A stretch of DNA of 64,000 bases from an uncultured Eubacteriales bacterium (GCA_900545515.1 UQZA01000009.1:24849-88848); one strand, 5' to 3'. Numbered from the stretch's first letter, positions 23,800-32,985 are shown. Made by a program: numbers and translations. Notes: generated from the sequence alone by a model not told the origin.

Positions 23800-25104
23800 A
23801 TGAAGCGAAAAAAACTAATCAGTATTGTGGCTGCGGGTATGGTATTTTTTCTGATCCTGACCCTAATTTTGAGCCTGATCCCGGCGACAGTCTTTGCTGC
23901 CAGCTCTTCAGAAATTCAAGAGGAGCTGAACAGCCTGGAAAGTCAGGCCCAGGAGATTCAACAGGCCAAAAACGAACTGGCTCAGCAGCAAGCCAGCAAT
24001 GCCTCGGATACCCGGGACGTAGTCTCCCGAAAGAAGGACATTGATCAGGAAATCAAACTGATTCACGATGAGATTGACAATTTAAACGCCCAGATCCAAA
24101 CTTATAACCAGCTGATTGCAGAAAAGCAGAAGGAACTGGACGATGCCCAGGCCCGGCAGACCGAGCTCAATCAGCAGTACCGGGTTCGTATCCGCACCAT
24201 GGAGGAGAGTGGTAAAATCTCCTATTGGTCTGTCCTCTTCCGGGCCAACAGCTTTACGGATCTGCTGGACACCATTAACAAAATTTCGGAGATTGCAGCC
24301 CACGACCAGGCAATGCTGGCGGAGCTGGATCAGGTTGCCCAGGAGATTCAAACGGCGCAGGCCGAGCTTGCCCAAGAGAAGTCCGAGCTGGATGCCCAAA
24401 AAACAGCTTTGGCGGAGAGCCAGGCGGAGTTGGATGAAAAGAGCGCAGAGGCAAATGAAATTTTAGCGGAGCTTACGGCTGACGCAGCCAAGCTGGATAG
24501 CCTGTATGCCTCGTATGAGGACAAGGAAGCGGCTCTGACCGATGAAATTGCCCAGAAAGAGAAGGAATATACCGATGCCCTGGCACAGGAGGAAGAGGCC
24601 AGAAGGCAAGAAGAGGAGCGCCGCCGGCAAGAAGAGGAGGAGCGCAGAGAGGAGGAAAATAGGGGCGGAAACAGCGAAAGTGGCAGCGGAAGCAATGAGG
24701 GCGGCAGCCCGTCTTCTTCTGGCTGGCTGTACCCACTGCCTTATCGCGTCCCGGTGACCAGTGCCTATGGCTACCGGGTACACCCGGTGACCGGAGACTG
24801 GAGCTTCCACACCGGCGTGGACTTGGGCGCAGGAGAGGGCACCCCGATTTACGCCACCCGCAGCGGAACCGTTACAACGGCTACATACAGCGACGTTTAC
24901 GGCAACTATGTCACCATCAACCACGGTGACGGCTATTCCAGCTTATATGGGCATATGACTCATTACGTGGTTTACGCCGGGGAATATGTCTCTCAAGGTC
25001 AAATCATCGGCTATGTGGGCAGCACCGGCTGGTCTACAGGCGCTCACCTGCATTTTACCATCTATTACAATGGTTCCACAGTGAACCCGATGGATTATAT
25101 TTAA
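23800..25104 (+). CDS. secreted coiled-coil M23 peptidase (EnvC/PcsB-like)
   Basis: An N-terminal signal peptide (KKLISIVAAGMVFFLILTLILSLIPATVFA) is followed by two long coiled-coil regions (about 35-290, rich in Gln, Glu and Ala), a Glu/Arg-rich linker, a Gly/Ser-rich spacer and a C-terminal M23 peptidase domain. The LytM zinc residues are visible as HTGVDLG and HLHF, with YGH between. It should be a peptidoglycan endopeptidase regulated by FtsEX through the coiled coil, as known for EnvC, PcsB and CwlO. ATG 23800 is chosen over the out-of-frame ATG at 23792; AAAGGAG precedes both. Confidence 0.93.
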   Translation: MKRKKLISIVAAGMVFFLILTLILSLIPATVFAASSSEIQEELNSLESQAQEIQQAKNELAQQQASNASDTRDVVSRKKDIDQEIKLIHDEIDNLNAQIQTYNQLIAEKQKELDDAQARQTELNQQYRVRIRTMEESGKISYWSVLFRANSFTDLLDTINKISEIAAHDQAMLAELDQVAQEIQTAQAELAQEKSELDAQKTALAESQAELDEKSAEANEILAELTADAAKLDSLYASYEDKEAALTDEIAQKEKEYTDALAQEEEARRQEEERRRQEEEERREEENRGGNSESGSGSNEGGSPSSSGWLYPLPYRVPVTSAYGYRVHPVTGDWSFHTGVDLGAGEGTPIYATRSGTVTTATYSDVYGNYVTINHGDGYSSLYGHMTHYVVYAGEYVSQGQIIGYVGSTGWSTGAHLHFTIYYNGSTVNPMDYI

Positions 25105-25115
25105 CCCTGCCGCAG

Positions 25116-25160
25116 AGGCTGTCTCAAAGCGCTATTTTGGGACGGCCTTTGTCAGACTTT
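25116..25160 (+). terminator. probable terminator after the M23 gene
   Basis: AGGCTGTCTCAAA pairs imperfectly with TTTTGGGACGGCCT (through G-U pairs) and a T-run follows. The core TGTCTCAAAG/TTTGGGAC recurs in other hairpins of this window. Confidence 0.6.
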
Positions 25161-25177
25161 TTTAGGATGTGATCAGT

Positions 25178-26350
25178 ATGTACTGGAAGAATCTGGATAA
25201 AATTTGGGTGATAGTAACTCATCTGGCAGCAGCATTTTTAGGCGCGTTTTTGATTTCGTTTCTTTTCGTTGACGATGTACAGTATCAGGACCAGAAGCTC
25301 TATCAATTGCTCGATATCATTGAAAATCGGTTTGTGGAAGATGCGAATACGACTACTTTGGAGGACGTTGCTGCCTATGCTATGGTAAAGGCAACGGGGG
25401 ACCAGTGGAGCTATTATATTCCGGCATCCCAATATCAGGCCCATGTGGAGAGTACGGAAAATATCTATGTGGGTGTGGGAGCCACCATGGATCGCAAAGA
25501 TGATGGGTCTGGCCTGGAGGTGACTGAGCTCACCGAAGGGGGCGGCGCCGCAGAGGCTGGTATTCAACTTCATGATGTACTGATCCGGGTGGACGGGAAA
25601 AGCTGTGCGGGTATCGAACTGAAAGAGGTAACACCCTGGATTCGGGGAGAGGAAGGAAGCACTGTGGTCCTCACGGTAAATCGTAACGGCCAGGAGCTGG
25701 ATTTTACCGTCACCCGTAAGCGGGTTGAAATACCGGTGGCGACTTATGAGATGCTGCCCTCTGGCTATGGACTCGTCACCATTGAGAACTTTGAAGCCAG
25801 AGCGTCAGAGGAGACTTTGGAAGCCATTGATGCGCTGATGGAGCAGGGAGCGAAGGGCCTCATTTTTGACGTGCGTTTCAATCCCGGTGGGTACACCACC
25901 GAATTGGTAAAGATCTTGGACTATCTCTTGCCTGAAGGACCCTTGTTCCGAAGGGAGAGTTACGATGGTCAGACCAGTGTGGATTACTCCGATGCCCAGT
26001 GCGTGGATCTACCCATGGCCGTGCTGGCCAACGAGTCGTCCTATTCCGCTGCGGAGTTCTTTGCTGCCGCCTTGCAAGAATATGACGCGGCTGTGGTGGT
26101 GGGCGAACAAACCACTGGGAAGGGATATTATCAAAATACCTTTCGGTTAGTAGATGGCTCTGCGGTGGCCATTTCCACGGGGAAATACTTTACGCCCAAG
26201 GGAGAAAGCCTGGCTGGTGTCGGCGTTATGCCGGATGTGCCGGTCAAGCTGGATCAGGAGAGCTCCGATGCGCTCGACCAGGGGATCTTGGAGAGGGAGA
26301 AAGATCTACAGCTCCAGGCGGCAGTTGCTGCACTGGAGGAGGCTGCCTAA
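25178..26350 (+). CDS. S41 family C-terminal processing peptidase (CtpA/B-like)
   Basis: This is a membrane-anchored serine protease of the carboxyl-terminal processing family. Layout: one N-terminal membrane helix (residues 10-35), a PDZ domain (about 95-175) and the S41 domain with the nucleophile Ser290 (NESSYSAAEFF) and Lys315 (GEQTTGKGYYQ). ATG 25178 is preferred over GTG 25169, which would lie only 1 nt from AGGA. Downstream of ftsEX and the M23 hydrolase, it may process wall enzymes or their regulators, as CtpA-type proteases do in other bacteria; that link is inferred from position. Confidence 0.92.
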   Translation: MYWKNLDKIWVIVTHLAAAFLGAFLISFLFVDDVQYQDQKLYQLLDIIENRFVEDANTTTLEDVAAYAMVKATGDQWSYYIPASQYQAHVESTENIYVGVGATMDRKDDGSGLEVTELTEGGGAAEAGIQLHDVLIRVDGKSCAGIELKEVTPWIRGEEGSTVVLTVNRNGQELDFTVTRKRVEIPVATYEMLPSGYGLVTIENFEARASEETLEAIDALMEQGAKGLIFDVRFNPGGYTTELVKILDYLLPEGPLFRRESYDGQTSVDYSDAQCVDLPMAVLANESSYSAAEFFAAALQEYDAAVVVGEQTTGKGYYQNTFRLVDGSAVAISTGKYFTPKGESLAGVGVMPDVPVKLDQESSDALDQGILEREKDLQLQAAVAALEEAA

Positions 26351-26483
26351 GGTGGCCGCCCGCTACGTTTCCCAGAGAGGGGGTCCTCGGAGGCGCCCAC
26401 GCCGCTTAGTCTATGAAAGTGTCCTGCAGGTTGGGCAAAGGGCCGGTTTGGTGGTTGATTGTGTCGATTTCACAAATAGAACT

Positions 26484-26512
26484 TGACTGACCTGAGAAAA
26501 TCTCTTATAATC
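26484..26512 (+). promoter_or_regulatory. promoter of greA-lysS
   Basis: TTGACT (26484-26489), 17-bp spacer, TATAAT (26507-26512), 55 bp before the greA start. Confidence 0.85.
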
Positions 26513-26566
26513 ACAGGCGAAACTGAAATTTGTGGATGCAAATCCGAAGAAAGGGCTCGATTTGTT

Positions 26567-27040
26567 ATGGCGAAAGAATTCAAGCTGACCGCTGCAAGAG
26601 TCAAGGAACTGGAAGAGGAACTGAATTACCTGAAAACTACCCGGATGCAGGAGGTAGTAGAGGATATTAAAGAAGCGCGCTCCCAGGGCGACCTGTCTGA
26701 AAACAGTGAATACGACGAGGCCAGAAATGAGCAGGCAAAGCTGTTTGGCCGTATCACGGAAATTGAGGATATCCTTGCCCATGCGGTGATCATTGAAGAC
26801 GAAAACGAAGCCAGTGGTCACATTGGTCTGGGCTGTACGGTGCAGATTCAGGATCTGTCTTCCGGGGAGCTTCTGGAGTTCCGAATTACAGGCTCTCAGG
26901 AGGCCAATCCTATGATGGGCAAAATGTCTGATGATTCCCCCTTTGGGCGGGCTCTTGTGGGCCATGGTCCCGGGGAAGTGGTGACTGTGGAGGCCCCTGC
27001 CGGCCGGTTTGAAGCTAAAATCCTCAGCGTGACGAGATAA
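26567..27040 (+). CDS. greA: transcription elongation factor GreA
   Basis: GreA rescues backtracked RNA polymerase by stimulating transcript cleavage. The N-terminal coiled coil carries the acidic tip motif DLSENSEYDEARNEQ (near residue 45) that reaches the polymerase active site, and the C-terminal FKBP-like domain follows; 157 residues is standard. ATG 26567 has AAAGGG about 12 nt upstream. It has its own promoter and is followed 32 bp later by lysS, a common pairing in Firmicutes. Confidence 0.96.
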   Translation: MAKEFKLTAARVKELEEELNYLKTTRMQEVVEDIKEARSQGDLSENSEYDEARNEQAKLFGRITEIEDILAHAVIIEDENEASGHIGLGCTVQIQDLSSGELLEFRITGSQEANPMMGKMSDDSPFGRALVGHGPGEVVTVEAPAGRFEAKILSVTR

Positions 27041-27072
27041 TACTATAGAACAGCAAGATTTGAGAGGTTATT

Positions 27073-28581
27073 ATGGGAAAGTTTGTACCCGCATCTGAGA
27101 TGTCTTTGAGCGATCAGGTCCAGATCCGCCGGGAGAAGCTGGCGCAGCTTCAGGCGGAAGGCATGGACCCCTTTGTCCAGACAAAGTTTGAGTTTGACTC
27201 TTGCAGCACAGAGATCAAGGACCATTTTGAGGCCATGGAGGGCAAAACCGTCTCCTTGGCGGGCCGTATTGTGAGCAAGCGCGGCATGGGGAAGGTCATG
27301 TTCTGTGATTTGAAGGATTATGCCGGCCGAATTCAGCTCTACGTCCGAATGGACGAAATGGAGACCCCGGAAGCTTATGACCGGTTTAAAAAAATGGATA
27401 TTGGCGACATTGTGGGGGTCAAGGGGGATGTATTCCGCACCCAAAAGGGGGAGATTTCTCTCCGGGTCCACGAGGCGACCCTGCTCAGCAAGGCCCTGCT
27501 GCCCCTGCCGGAGAAGTTTCACGGCCTCACCGATCTGGAGACCCGCTACCGCCAGCGCTATGTGGACCTGATTGTCAATCCCGAAGTGCGCCGTACCTTT
27601 GAAATTCGTTCCAAATTCATTTCCTATATTCGCCGGTTCCTGGATGACCGGGGCTATATGGAAGTGGAGACCCCGGTGCTCAACACCATCTCCGGTGGCG
27701 CTACAGCCCGTCCCTTCATCACCCATCACAATACCCTGGACATCACCATGTATATGCGAATCGCCACGGAGCTGCATCTGAAGCGGCTGGTGGTAGGCGG
27801 CTTGGACCGGGTTTATGAAATTGGGCGAATTTTCCGGAACGAGGGAATGGACCCCAAGCACAATCCGGAATTTACGACTGTGGAGTTGTACCAGGCGTAT
27901 GCTGACTTTCACGATATGATGGATCTGTTTGAAGCCCTGCTCTCCGGGGCGGCCAAGGAGATTCTGGGCACATATCAGATGCATTGGATGGGCGAAGACG
28001 TAGATCTGACTCCGGGGTGGCCCAGAATGACCATGGCAGAGGCTGTGCGGAAGTACTTGGGTGTGGACTTTATGTCTGTTACCACGGATGCAGAAGCGGA
28101 AGCGCTGGCTGCTTCGGTGGGCGTGGAACTGGGGCCGGAAAAGGACCACACCTGGGGCAATTTCTTGTATGAGTGCTTTGACCAGAAGGTGGAGGAGAAG
28201 CTGGTGCAGCCCACCTTTATCACCATGCACCCTGTGGATGTGTCGCCTTTGGCGAAGCGGTCCCCCAAGGACCCCAGACTGACAGAGCGCTTTGAGCTCT
28301 TCATCTGCCGCAGCGAAATGGGCAACGCCTTCTCAGAGCTGAACGATCCCATAGACCAAAAGGCCCGTTTCCAGAAGCAGGTGGAGATGCGGGAGCATGG
28401 AGACGAAGAGGCTGGTATGATGGATACAGACTATATCACAGCCCTGGAATATGGTCTGCCCCCCACAGGCGGCTTAGGCATCGGAATCGACCGGTGTGTC
28501 ATGCTCCTGACCGGCCAGGATAGTGTTCGGGAGGTTATTTTGTTCCCGACGATGAAGCCCATCGGCGGAAAAGACCAGTAA
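27073..28581 (+). CDS. lysS: lysyl-tRNA synthetase, class II
   Basis: This enzyme attaches lysine to tRNA-Lys. An N-terminal OB-fold anticodon-binding domain (about 60-145) precedes the class II core: motif 1 around RFLDDRGYMEVETPVL, motif 2 with YEIGRIFRNEGMDPKHNPEFTTVELY, and motif 3 GGLGIGIDRCVMLLTG near the C-terminus. The length of 502 residues is normal. No T-box-like leader is seen; the gene is downstream of greA in one operon. Confidence 0.96.
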   Translation: MGKFVPASEMSLSDQVQIRREKLAQLQAEGMDPFVQTKFEFDSCSTEIKDHFEAMEGKTVSLAGRIVSKRGMGKVMFCDLKDYAGRIQLYVRMDEMETPEAYDRFKKMDIGDIVGVKGDVFRTQKGEISLRVHEATLLSKALLPLPEKFHGLTDLETRYRQRYVDLIVNPEVRRTFEIRSKFISYIRRFLDDRGYMEVETPVLNTISGGATARPFITHHNTLDITMYMRIATELHLKRLVVGGLDRVYEIGRIFRNEGMDPKHNPEFTTVELYQAYADFHDMMDLFEALLSGAAKEILGTYQMHWMGEDVDLTPGWPRMTMAEAVRKYLGVDFMSVTTDAEAEALAASVGVELGPEKDHTWGNFLYECFDQKVEEKLVQPTFITMHPVDVSPLAKRSPKDPRLTERFELFICRSEMGNAFSELNDPIDQKARFQKQVEMREHGDEEAGMMDTDYITALEYGLPPTGGLGIGIDRCVMLLTGQDSVREVILFPTMKPIGGKDQ

Positions 28582-28698
28582 AATCAAGGGCTGCCGGCAA
28601 CTCAAATCTTACTTGACAACAATTTTTGTATCAATAGGAAGAATTACAGCGTAGGATGCATTGTTGTCAGGCTAACATGCAATACGGCACATGCTGTC

Positions 28699-28745
28699 AA
28701 GAGAACATTTTTTGAAAGAAATTTCGAAAGGTGTTCTCTTTTTTG
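28699..28745 (+). terminator. intrinsic terminator downstream of lysS
   Basis: AAGAGAACA (28699-28707) and TGTTCTCTT (28732-28740) form a 9-bp stem followed by TTTTG. Confidence 0.8.
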
Positions 28746-28777
28746 TTGGGCAGCTTGTGCTGTGACGGGAAAATATG

Positions 28778-28914
28778 CAGTAGTATCAAGAGCTATGGGC
28801 AAATTATTGTTCAGCTTTATTAGAAATAGATTGCAGAGGGGGGCTTAACTGCCCTCAAAAATCAATCTCTAATAAAGCTGAACAATAATTCACCCATAAC
28901 CCGTGACACTACTG
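28778..28914. repeat. 137-bp inverted repeat (possible MITE or paired IS ends)
   Basis: Two arms of about 55 bp (28778-28833 and 28859-28914) are imperfect reverse complements. The core ATTATTGTTCAGCTTTATTAGA in the left arm is matched exactly by the right arm, and both ends read CAGTAGT / ACTACTG. The structure lies beside an IS21-type transposition gene remnant. Confidence 0.7.
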
Positions 28915-29447
28915 AGAGATTGGAGTATAAACAAAAATGTAGGAAAATGCTTACGCCGCCCGTGAAAATCACCTCCACCGGCGAAATGGAGCAGCGGTTC
29001 CGCTGAGATGGAGCAATGGGACCGCCTGGATTGAGCAGTCCCACCGCACAGGTTGCGTATGGCCAGGGCTGAGCCGCTAAGGTGTTATCAGTGTGTCCCA
29101 GCGTCTTGTTTGGGTTCGTATAAGCTCTCCGCAGCTATCGCAAAAGGGAATCGAGCCCTCGCAGATGTCAGATTTCCTGCAGACCTTTCTGCTTGCGCAT
29201 AGACTCCTGCCGCCAATTACCACGGTATAGGCATCGTGGACGCTCCGGCCGCAAATGGCATCTGCCAGAAGCGGGTCAGACAGCTTCTCTGGCCATTCCA
29301 GGATGTCAAATTGAGAACAGAAGATCGTGGAGTTTTGCTTATACCGGGACTCCACGATTTTCAATAAGTCCTTGGTTTCCGTGTTTACTTGACAGGGAGA
29401 ACTTCATGTGGGGAAGGCGGCCAGTTTGATATGGGATTTGAGGCGGC
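28915..29447 (-). mobile_element. decayed IS21-type insertion sequence remnant
   Basis: The area between lysS and nrdD contains a broken istB-like reading frame (listed separately), tandem-like GGAGC(A/C)..GGGACCGC motifs around 28985-29045 of the sort seen at IS21 ends, and the adjacent large inverted repeat. No intact transposase (istA) is present. Base composition is lower in GC than nearby genes. Exact element boundaries cannot be set. Confidence 0.5.
29168..29390 (-). pseudogene. istB-like ATPase fragment of an IS21 family element
   Basis: The frame read leftward encodes DLLKIVESRYKQNSTIFCSQF, EWPEKLSDPLLADAIC and VHDAYTVVIGG, the C-terminal part of IstB, the ATP-binding helper of IS21 transposition. 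Just after VVIGG the family ending ESMRKxKGL continues only in another frame (ESMRKQKGLQEI, stop at 29168-29170), showing a frameshift near 29207-29214. The N-terminal two thirds, with the Walker motifs, is missing, so the gene cannot be functional. A possible scrap of the N-terminal part (KLAAFPT) lies near 29405-29430. Confidence 0.65.
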
Positions 29448-31625
29448 TTACAGATGGAGGACCCGGTCCCGGATCTCCTGGGTTCGGCCCTGGTTCCAAA
29501 ATTGGGTGCCGATATAACCGCAGGTGCGGCGGGCTACGTTCATTTTGCTCTGATCCCGGTTGCCGCACTGGGGGCAGGTCCAGACCAGCTTGCCATCGGG
29601 ATCTTCTTGGATTTCAATTTCTCCGTCATAGCCACAGACCTGGCAGTAGTCGGACTTGGTGTTCAACTCAGCGTACATGATGTTTTCGTAAATGAACTGC
29701 ATGACCTCCAACACGGCATCGATGTTGCTCTGCATGTTGGGGACCTCCACGTAACTGATGGCGCCGCCGGGGCTGAGGCGCTGGAACTGCGCTTCGAAGG
29801 ACAGCTTGGTAAAGGCGTCGATGGGCTCAGACACGTGGACGTGGTAGGAGTTGGTAATGTAGCTTTTGTCTGTGATGCCGGGGATTTTGCCGAAGCGCTG
29901 CTGGAGGCACTTGGCGAACTTGTAAGTGGTGGATTCCAAGGGAGTGCCGTAGAGGCTGAAGTCGATGTTGTGCTCTTTCTTCCATTTGGCGCAGGCGTCG
30001 TTCATATGCTGCATGACCGACAGGGCAAAGGGGGTGGCCTCAGCGTCGGTGTGGGAGTGGCCGGTCATGTACTTTACGCACTCATACAGCCCGGCGTAGC
30101 CCAGGGAGATGGTGGAGTATCCGCCGTACAGGAGCTTGTCAATGGGCTCGCCCTTCTGGAGGCGGGCCAATGCGCCGTACTGCCACAAAATGGGCGCAGC
30201 ATCGGAGAGGGTGCCCTTGAGTCGGTTGTGGCGGCACATGAGGGCCTGGTGGCACAGCTCCAGGCGCTCGTCGAAAATCTTCCAGAACTTCTCCTGATCC
30301 TTGCCCGAGGACAGGGCCACGTCCACCAGGTTGATGGTAACCACACCCTGGTTGAACCGGCCGTAGTACTTGGGCTTGCCGGTTTCATCCACATAGGGAG
30401 TCAGGAAGGAGCGGCAGCCCATGCAGGTGTAGCAGTGGCCTTCCCCGTTTTTGTCGATCTTCAGCTCCAGCATCTTCTTTTCGGAGATGTAGTCGGGGAC
30501 CATCCGCTTGGCGGTGCACTGGGCGGCCAGCCGGGTCAGGTACCAGTAAGGTGTGCCCTCCCGGACGTTGTCCTCCTCCAGGACGTAAATGAGCTTGGGG
30601 AAGGCGGGGGTGATCCAGACGCCGGTTTCATTCTTGACGCCCTCGCACCGCTGCAGGAGCATTTCCTCGATGATCACCGCCAGGTCCTTCTTTTCCTGCT
30701 CGCTTTTGGCCTCGTTCAGATACATGAACACGGTGATGAAGGGGGCCTGACCGTTGGTGGTCATGAGGGTGACCACCTGATACTGAATGGTTTGGACGCC
30801 CCGGCGGATCTCCTCTCGCAGCCGCTCCTCTACCACCTGGGATATGATCTCTGGGGCGGGGGAGACGTGAAATTCCCGAAGCTCCCGCTCCACAGCGGCC
30901 CGAATCTTCTCCCGGCTCACCTGGACGAAGGGGGCCAGGTGGGTGAGGGAAATGGACTGGCCACCATATTGGTTGGAGGCTACCTGGGCGATGATCTGGG
31001 TGGCGATGTTGCAGGCAGTGGAGAAGGAGTGGGGCTTTTCAATCATGGTGCCGGAGATGACGGTGCCGTTTTGCAGCATGTCCTCCAGGTTTACCAAGTC
31101 GCAATTGTGCATGTGCTGGGCGTAATAGTCCGAGTCGTGGAAGTGGATGATGCCGGCCTCATGGGCCTCCACGATTTCTTTGGGCAGCAAAATCCGCCGG
31201 GTGATGTCTTTAGAGACCTCGCCAGCCATGTAATCCCGCTGAACGGCATTCACCGTGGGGTTTTTATTGGCGTTTTCCTGCTTGACTTCCTCGTTGTTGC
31301 TTTCGATGAGGGAGAGAATCCGGTCATCGGTGGTGTTGGACTTCCGGATGAGGCTCCGGGTGTAGCGGTAAGTGATGTATTGTTTGGCCACCTCAAAGGC
31401 ACCGTGGGCCATAATGGCCTTTTCTACTAGATCCTGAATTTCCTCGACGGCGGGGCTGCGGCCCATTTCCTGGCAGCTGAGGGCCACGCTTTCAGCAATC
31501 CGGTGAATCTGGGTGGCAGTCATCTGAAATTGCTCTGCCACGGCGGCATTGGCCCGGGTGATGGCGGATTCGATTTTGGAAATGTCAAAGGCGGCCTCTG
31601 CACCGTTGCGTTTGATGATCTTCAT
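29448..31625 (-). CDS. nrdD: anaerobic ribonucleoside-triphosphate reductase (class III)
   Basis: NrdD makes deoxyribonucleotides under anaerobic conditions using a glycyl radical. An ATP-cone regulatory domain fills residues 1-95, the catalytic barrel follows, CxxC zinc pairs appear as CQVCG and CPQCG near 665-690, and the glycyl-radical site is Gly703 in RRTCGYIG. The length of 725 residues is standard. Two NrdR boxes overlap its promoter. The activase gene nrdG, which usually follows nrdD, is absent; decayed IS DNA occupies that place, so nrdG must lie elsewhere. Confidence 0.97.
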   Translation of the reverse strand: MKIIKRNGAEAAFDISKIESAITRANAAVAEQFQMTATQIHRIAESVALSCQEMGRSPAVEEIQDLVEKAIMAHGAFEVAKQYITYRYTRSLIRKSNTTDDRILSLIESNNEEVKQENANKNPTVNAVQRDYMAGEVSKDITRRILLPKEIVEAHEAGIIHFHDSDYYAQHMHNCDLVNLEDMLQNGTVISGTMIEKPHSFSTACNIATQIIAQVASNQYGGQSISLTHLAPFVQVSREKIRAAVERELREFHVSPAPEIISQVVEERLREEIRRGVQTIQYQVVTLMTTNGQAPFITVFMYLNEAKSEQEKKDLAVIIEEMLLQRCEGVKNETGVWITPAFPKLIYVLEEDNVREGTPYWYLTRLAAQCTAKRMVPDYISEKKMLELKIDKNGEGHCYTCMGCRSFLTPYVDETGKPKYYGRFNQGVVTINLVDVALSSGKDQEKFWKIFDERLELCHQALMCRHNRLKGTLSDAAPILWQYGALARLQKGEPIDKLLYGGYSTISLGYAGLYECVKYMTGHSHTDAEATPFALSVMQHMNDACAKWKKEHNIDFSLYGTPLESTTYKFAKCLQQRFGKIPGITDKSYITNSYHVHVSEPIDAFTKLSFEAQFQRLSPGGAISYVEVPNMQSNIDAVLEVMQFIYENIMYAELNTKSDYCQVCGYDGEIEIQEDPDGKLVWTCPQCGNRDQSKMNVARRTCGYIGTQFWNQGRTQEIRDRVLHL

Positions 31626-31720
31626 AGGGGTTTCTCCTCTCTGCTGTACCTTTGGGGGCGTTTTCCGTATGCTATGCCGGGACGAGTCCGGCCTATCGGT
31701 TCTGGTGGGTAGCGGCTTTT

Positions 31721-31778
31721 ATTATACTACATCTTGTGCTTTTTGCAAGCCCCAAAACACAAAATTTTGTGTTTTGGG
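31721..31778 (-). promoter_or_regulatory. nrdD promoter with two NrdR boxes
   Basis: Minus-strand TTGCAA (31748-31743), 16-bp spacer, TATAAT (31726-31721). Box 1 ACACAAAATTTTGTGT (31757-31772) matches 14 of 16 positions of the NrdR consensus and lies in a 28-bp perfect palindrome (31751-31778); box 2 ATACTACATCTTGTGC (31724-31739) matches about 12. Their centres are 33 bp apart, three helical turns, as usual for NrdR tandem sites. Confidence 0.8.
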
Positions 31779-31968
31779 ATTTTTGGAACTTTTTGTGATT
31801 TTTTTGACACAGCAGCGTTCCAGATCACCGGGAGGGAAAGATTCGGAAAAGCGTCCGGTTTTTGGGATTGGGGTTTGAATTTCAGGGGGCGTTCCAGTAT
31901 AATGTGGGCAGGTACCTGCCGCATTCGGGAGGCCGGAATATCACTTTTTCAGCGAAGGAGCTTGGAAT

Positions 31969-32985
31969 ATGACACGGAGCTTTGGCACGTTGCCGGGCGG
32001 AGAGACCGCCCATCTGTACACCATATGTGGGGGTGGCCTCACTGCCGGGATTTCGGATTTTGGCGCGACCCTGGTGAGTCTGCTGGCACCGGACCGGGAG
32101 GGACATTTGGCCGATGTGGTCCTGGGCTTTGACACGGCGGGGGAATACCTGCATGGCAGCGGCTGCCTGGGTGCTACGGTGGGCCGGAACGCCAACCGGG
32201 TGGGCGGCTCCTGCCTGCCGGTGGGGGACAGAAGGGTATGCCTGACCCCCAACGAGGGACCCAACAACCTCCACAGTGGGCCGGAGTACTGGTTCCACCG
32301 GATGTGGATGGTGGACCGTCTGACGGAAAGCGCCATCACCCTGGCTCTGGAGACGCCGGAGGGAGACCAGGGCTTCCCCGGGATGGGACGGGTGGAGGTG
32401 ACCTATGCCCTGGCCGAGGGGCGTTTGCGAATTACTTACCAGGGTGTTTTTGACCGGGATACAGTGTTTAATATGACCAATCACAGCTACTTTAACCTGG
32501 CGGGAGAGGAGCGGCCGGAGGCGGCCATGGAGCAGACCCTGCAGCTCCGGGCAGAGCGGTTTACGGAGGTGGATGCGGCTTCCATCCCCACGGGCCGCCT
32601 TCTGCCGGTGGCGGGAACGGCTCTGGATTTCCGCAGGCCCAAGGCCCTGAAGCTGGACCAGGAGGACCATCTGCTGGCTCCTCAGGGGGGAATTGACCAC
32701 AATTTTGTCCTGGACCCAGGGGAAGGCCCTGCTGCCCGGCTGGTGTGTGAGGAGACAGGCCGGGTTCTGACGGTGTACACCGACTGCCCCGGCGTCCAGG
32801 TCTATACCGCAAACTTCCTGGAGGCCCGGGGGAAGGGCGGCAGAGTCTATGGCAAGGGCAGCGGCGTTTGTCTGGAGACCCAGTTCTACCCCGACAGCCC
32901 CAATCATCCCGGGTGGCCCAGCCCCCTGGTAAAGGCCGGGGAGCGGAAGGAATCGGTGACGGAGTTTGTCTTTGGGATTTGCTGA
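31969..32985 (+). CDS. galM: aldose 1-epimerase (galactose mutarotase)
   Basis: This enzyme interconverts alpha and beta anomers of aldoses such as galactose and glucose. Family motifs are present: VGRNANRVGG (near 72-81), the catalytic-histidine segment TNHSYFNLAG (near 165), and the catalytic-glutamate segment GVCLETQFYPD near the C-terminus. The 338-residue length is normal. An SD-like GAAGGAG precedes ATG 31969. It is divergent from nrdD and stands alone, without other sugar genes around it. Confidence 0.93.
   Translation: MTRSFGTLPGGETAHLYTICGGGLTAGISDFGATLVSLLAPDREGHLADVVLGFDTAGEYLHGSGCLGATVGRNANRVGGSCLPVGDRRVCLTPNEGPNNLHSGPEYWFHRMWMVDRLTESAITLALETPEGDQGFPGMGRVEVTYALAEGRLRITYQGVFDRDTVFNMTNHSYFNLAGEERPEAAMEQTLQLRAERFTEVDAASIPTGRLLPVAGTALDFRRPKALKLDQEDHLLAPQGGIDHNFVLDPGEGPAARLVCEETGRVLTVYTDCPGVQVYTANFLEARGKGGRVYGKGSGVCLETQFYPDSPNHPGWPSPLVKAGERKESVTEFVFGIC

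Noticed and set aside
26351..26483. Possible third copy of the dispersed repeat between the S41 protease gene and greA
   Set aside because: Only short GC-rich matches (for example GGAGGCGCCC) are shared; the ordered blocks and terminal inverted repeat are missing.
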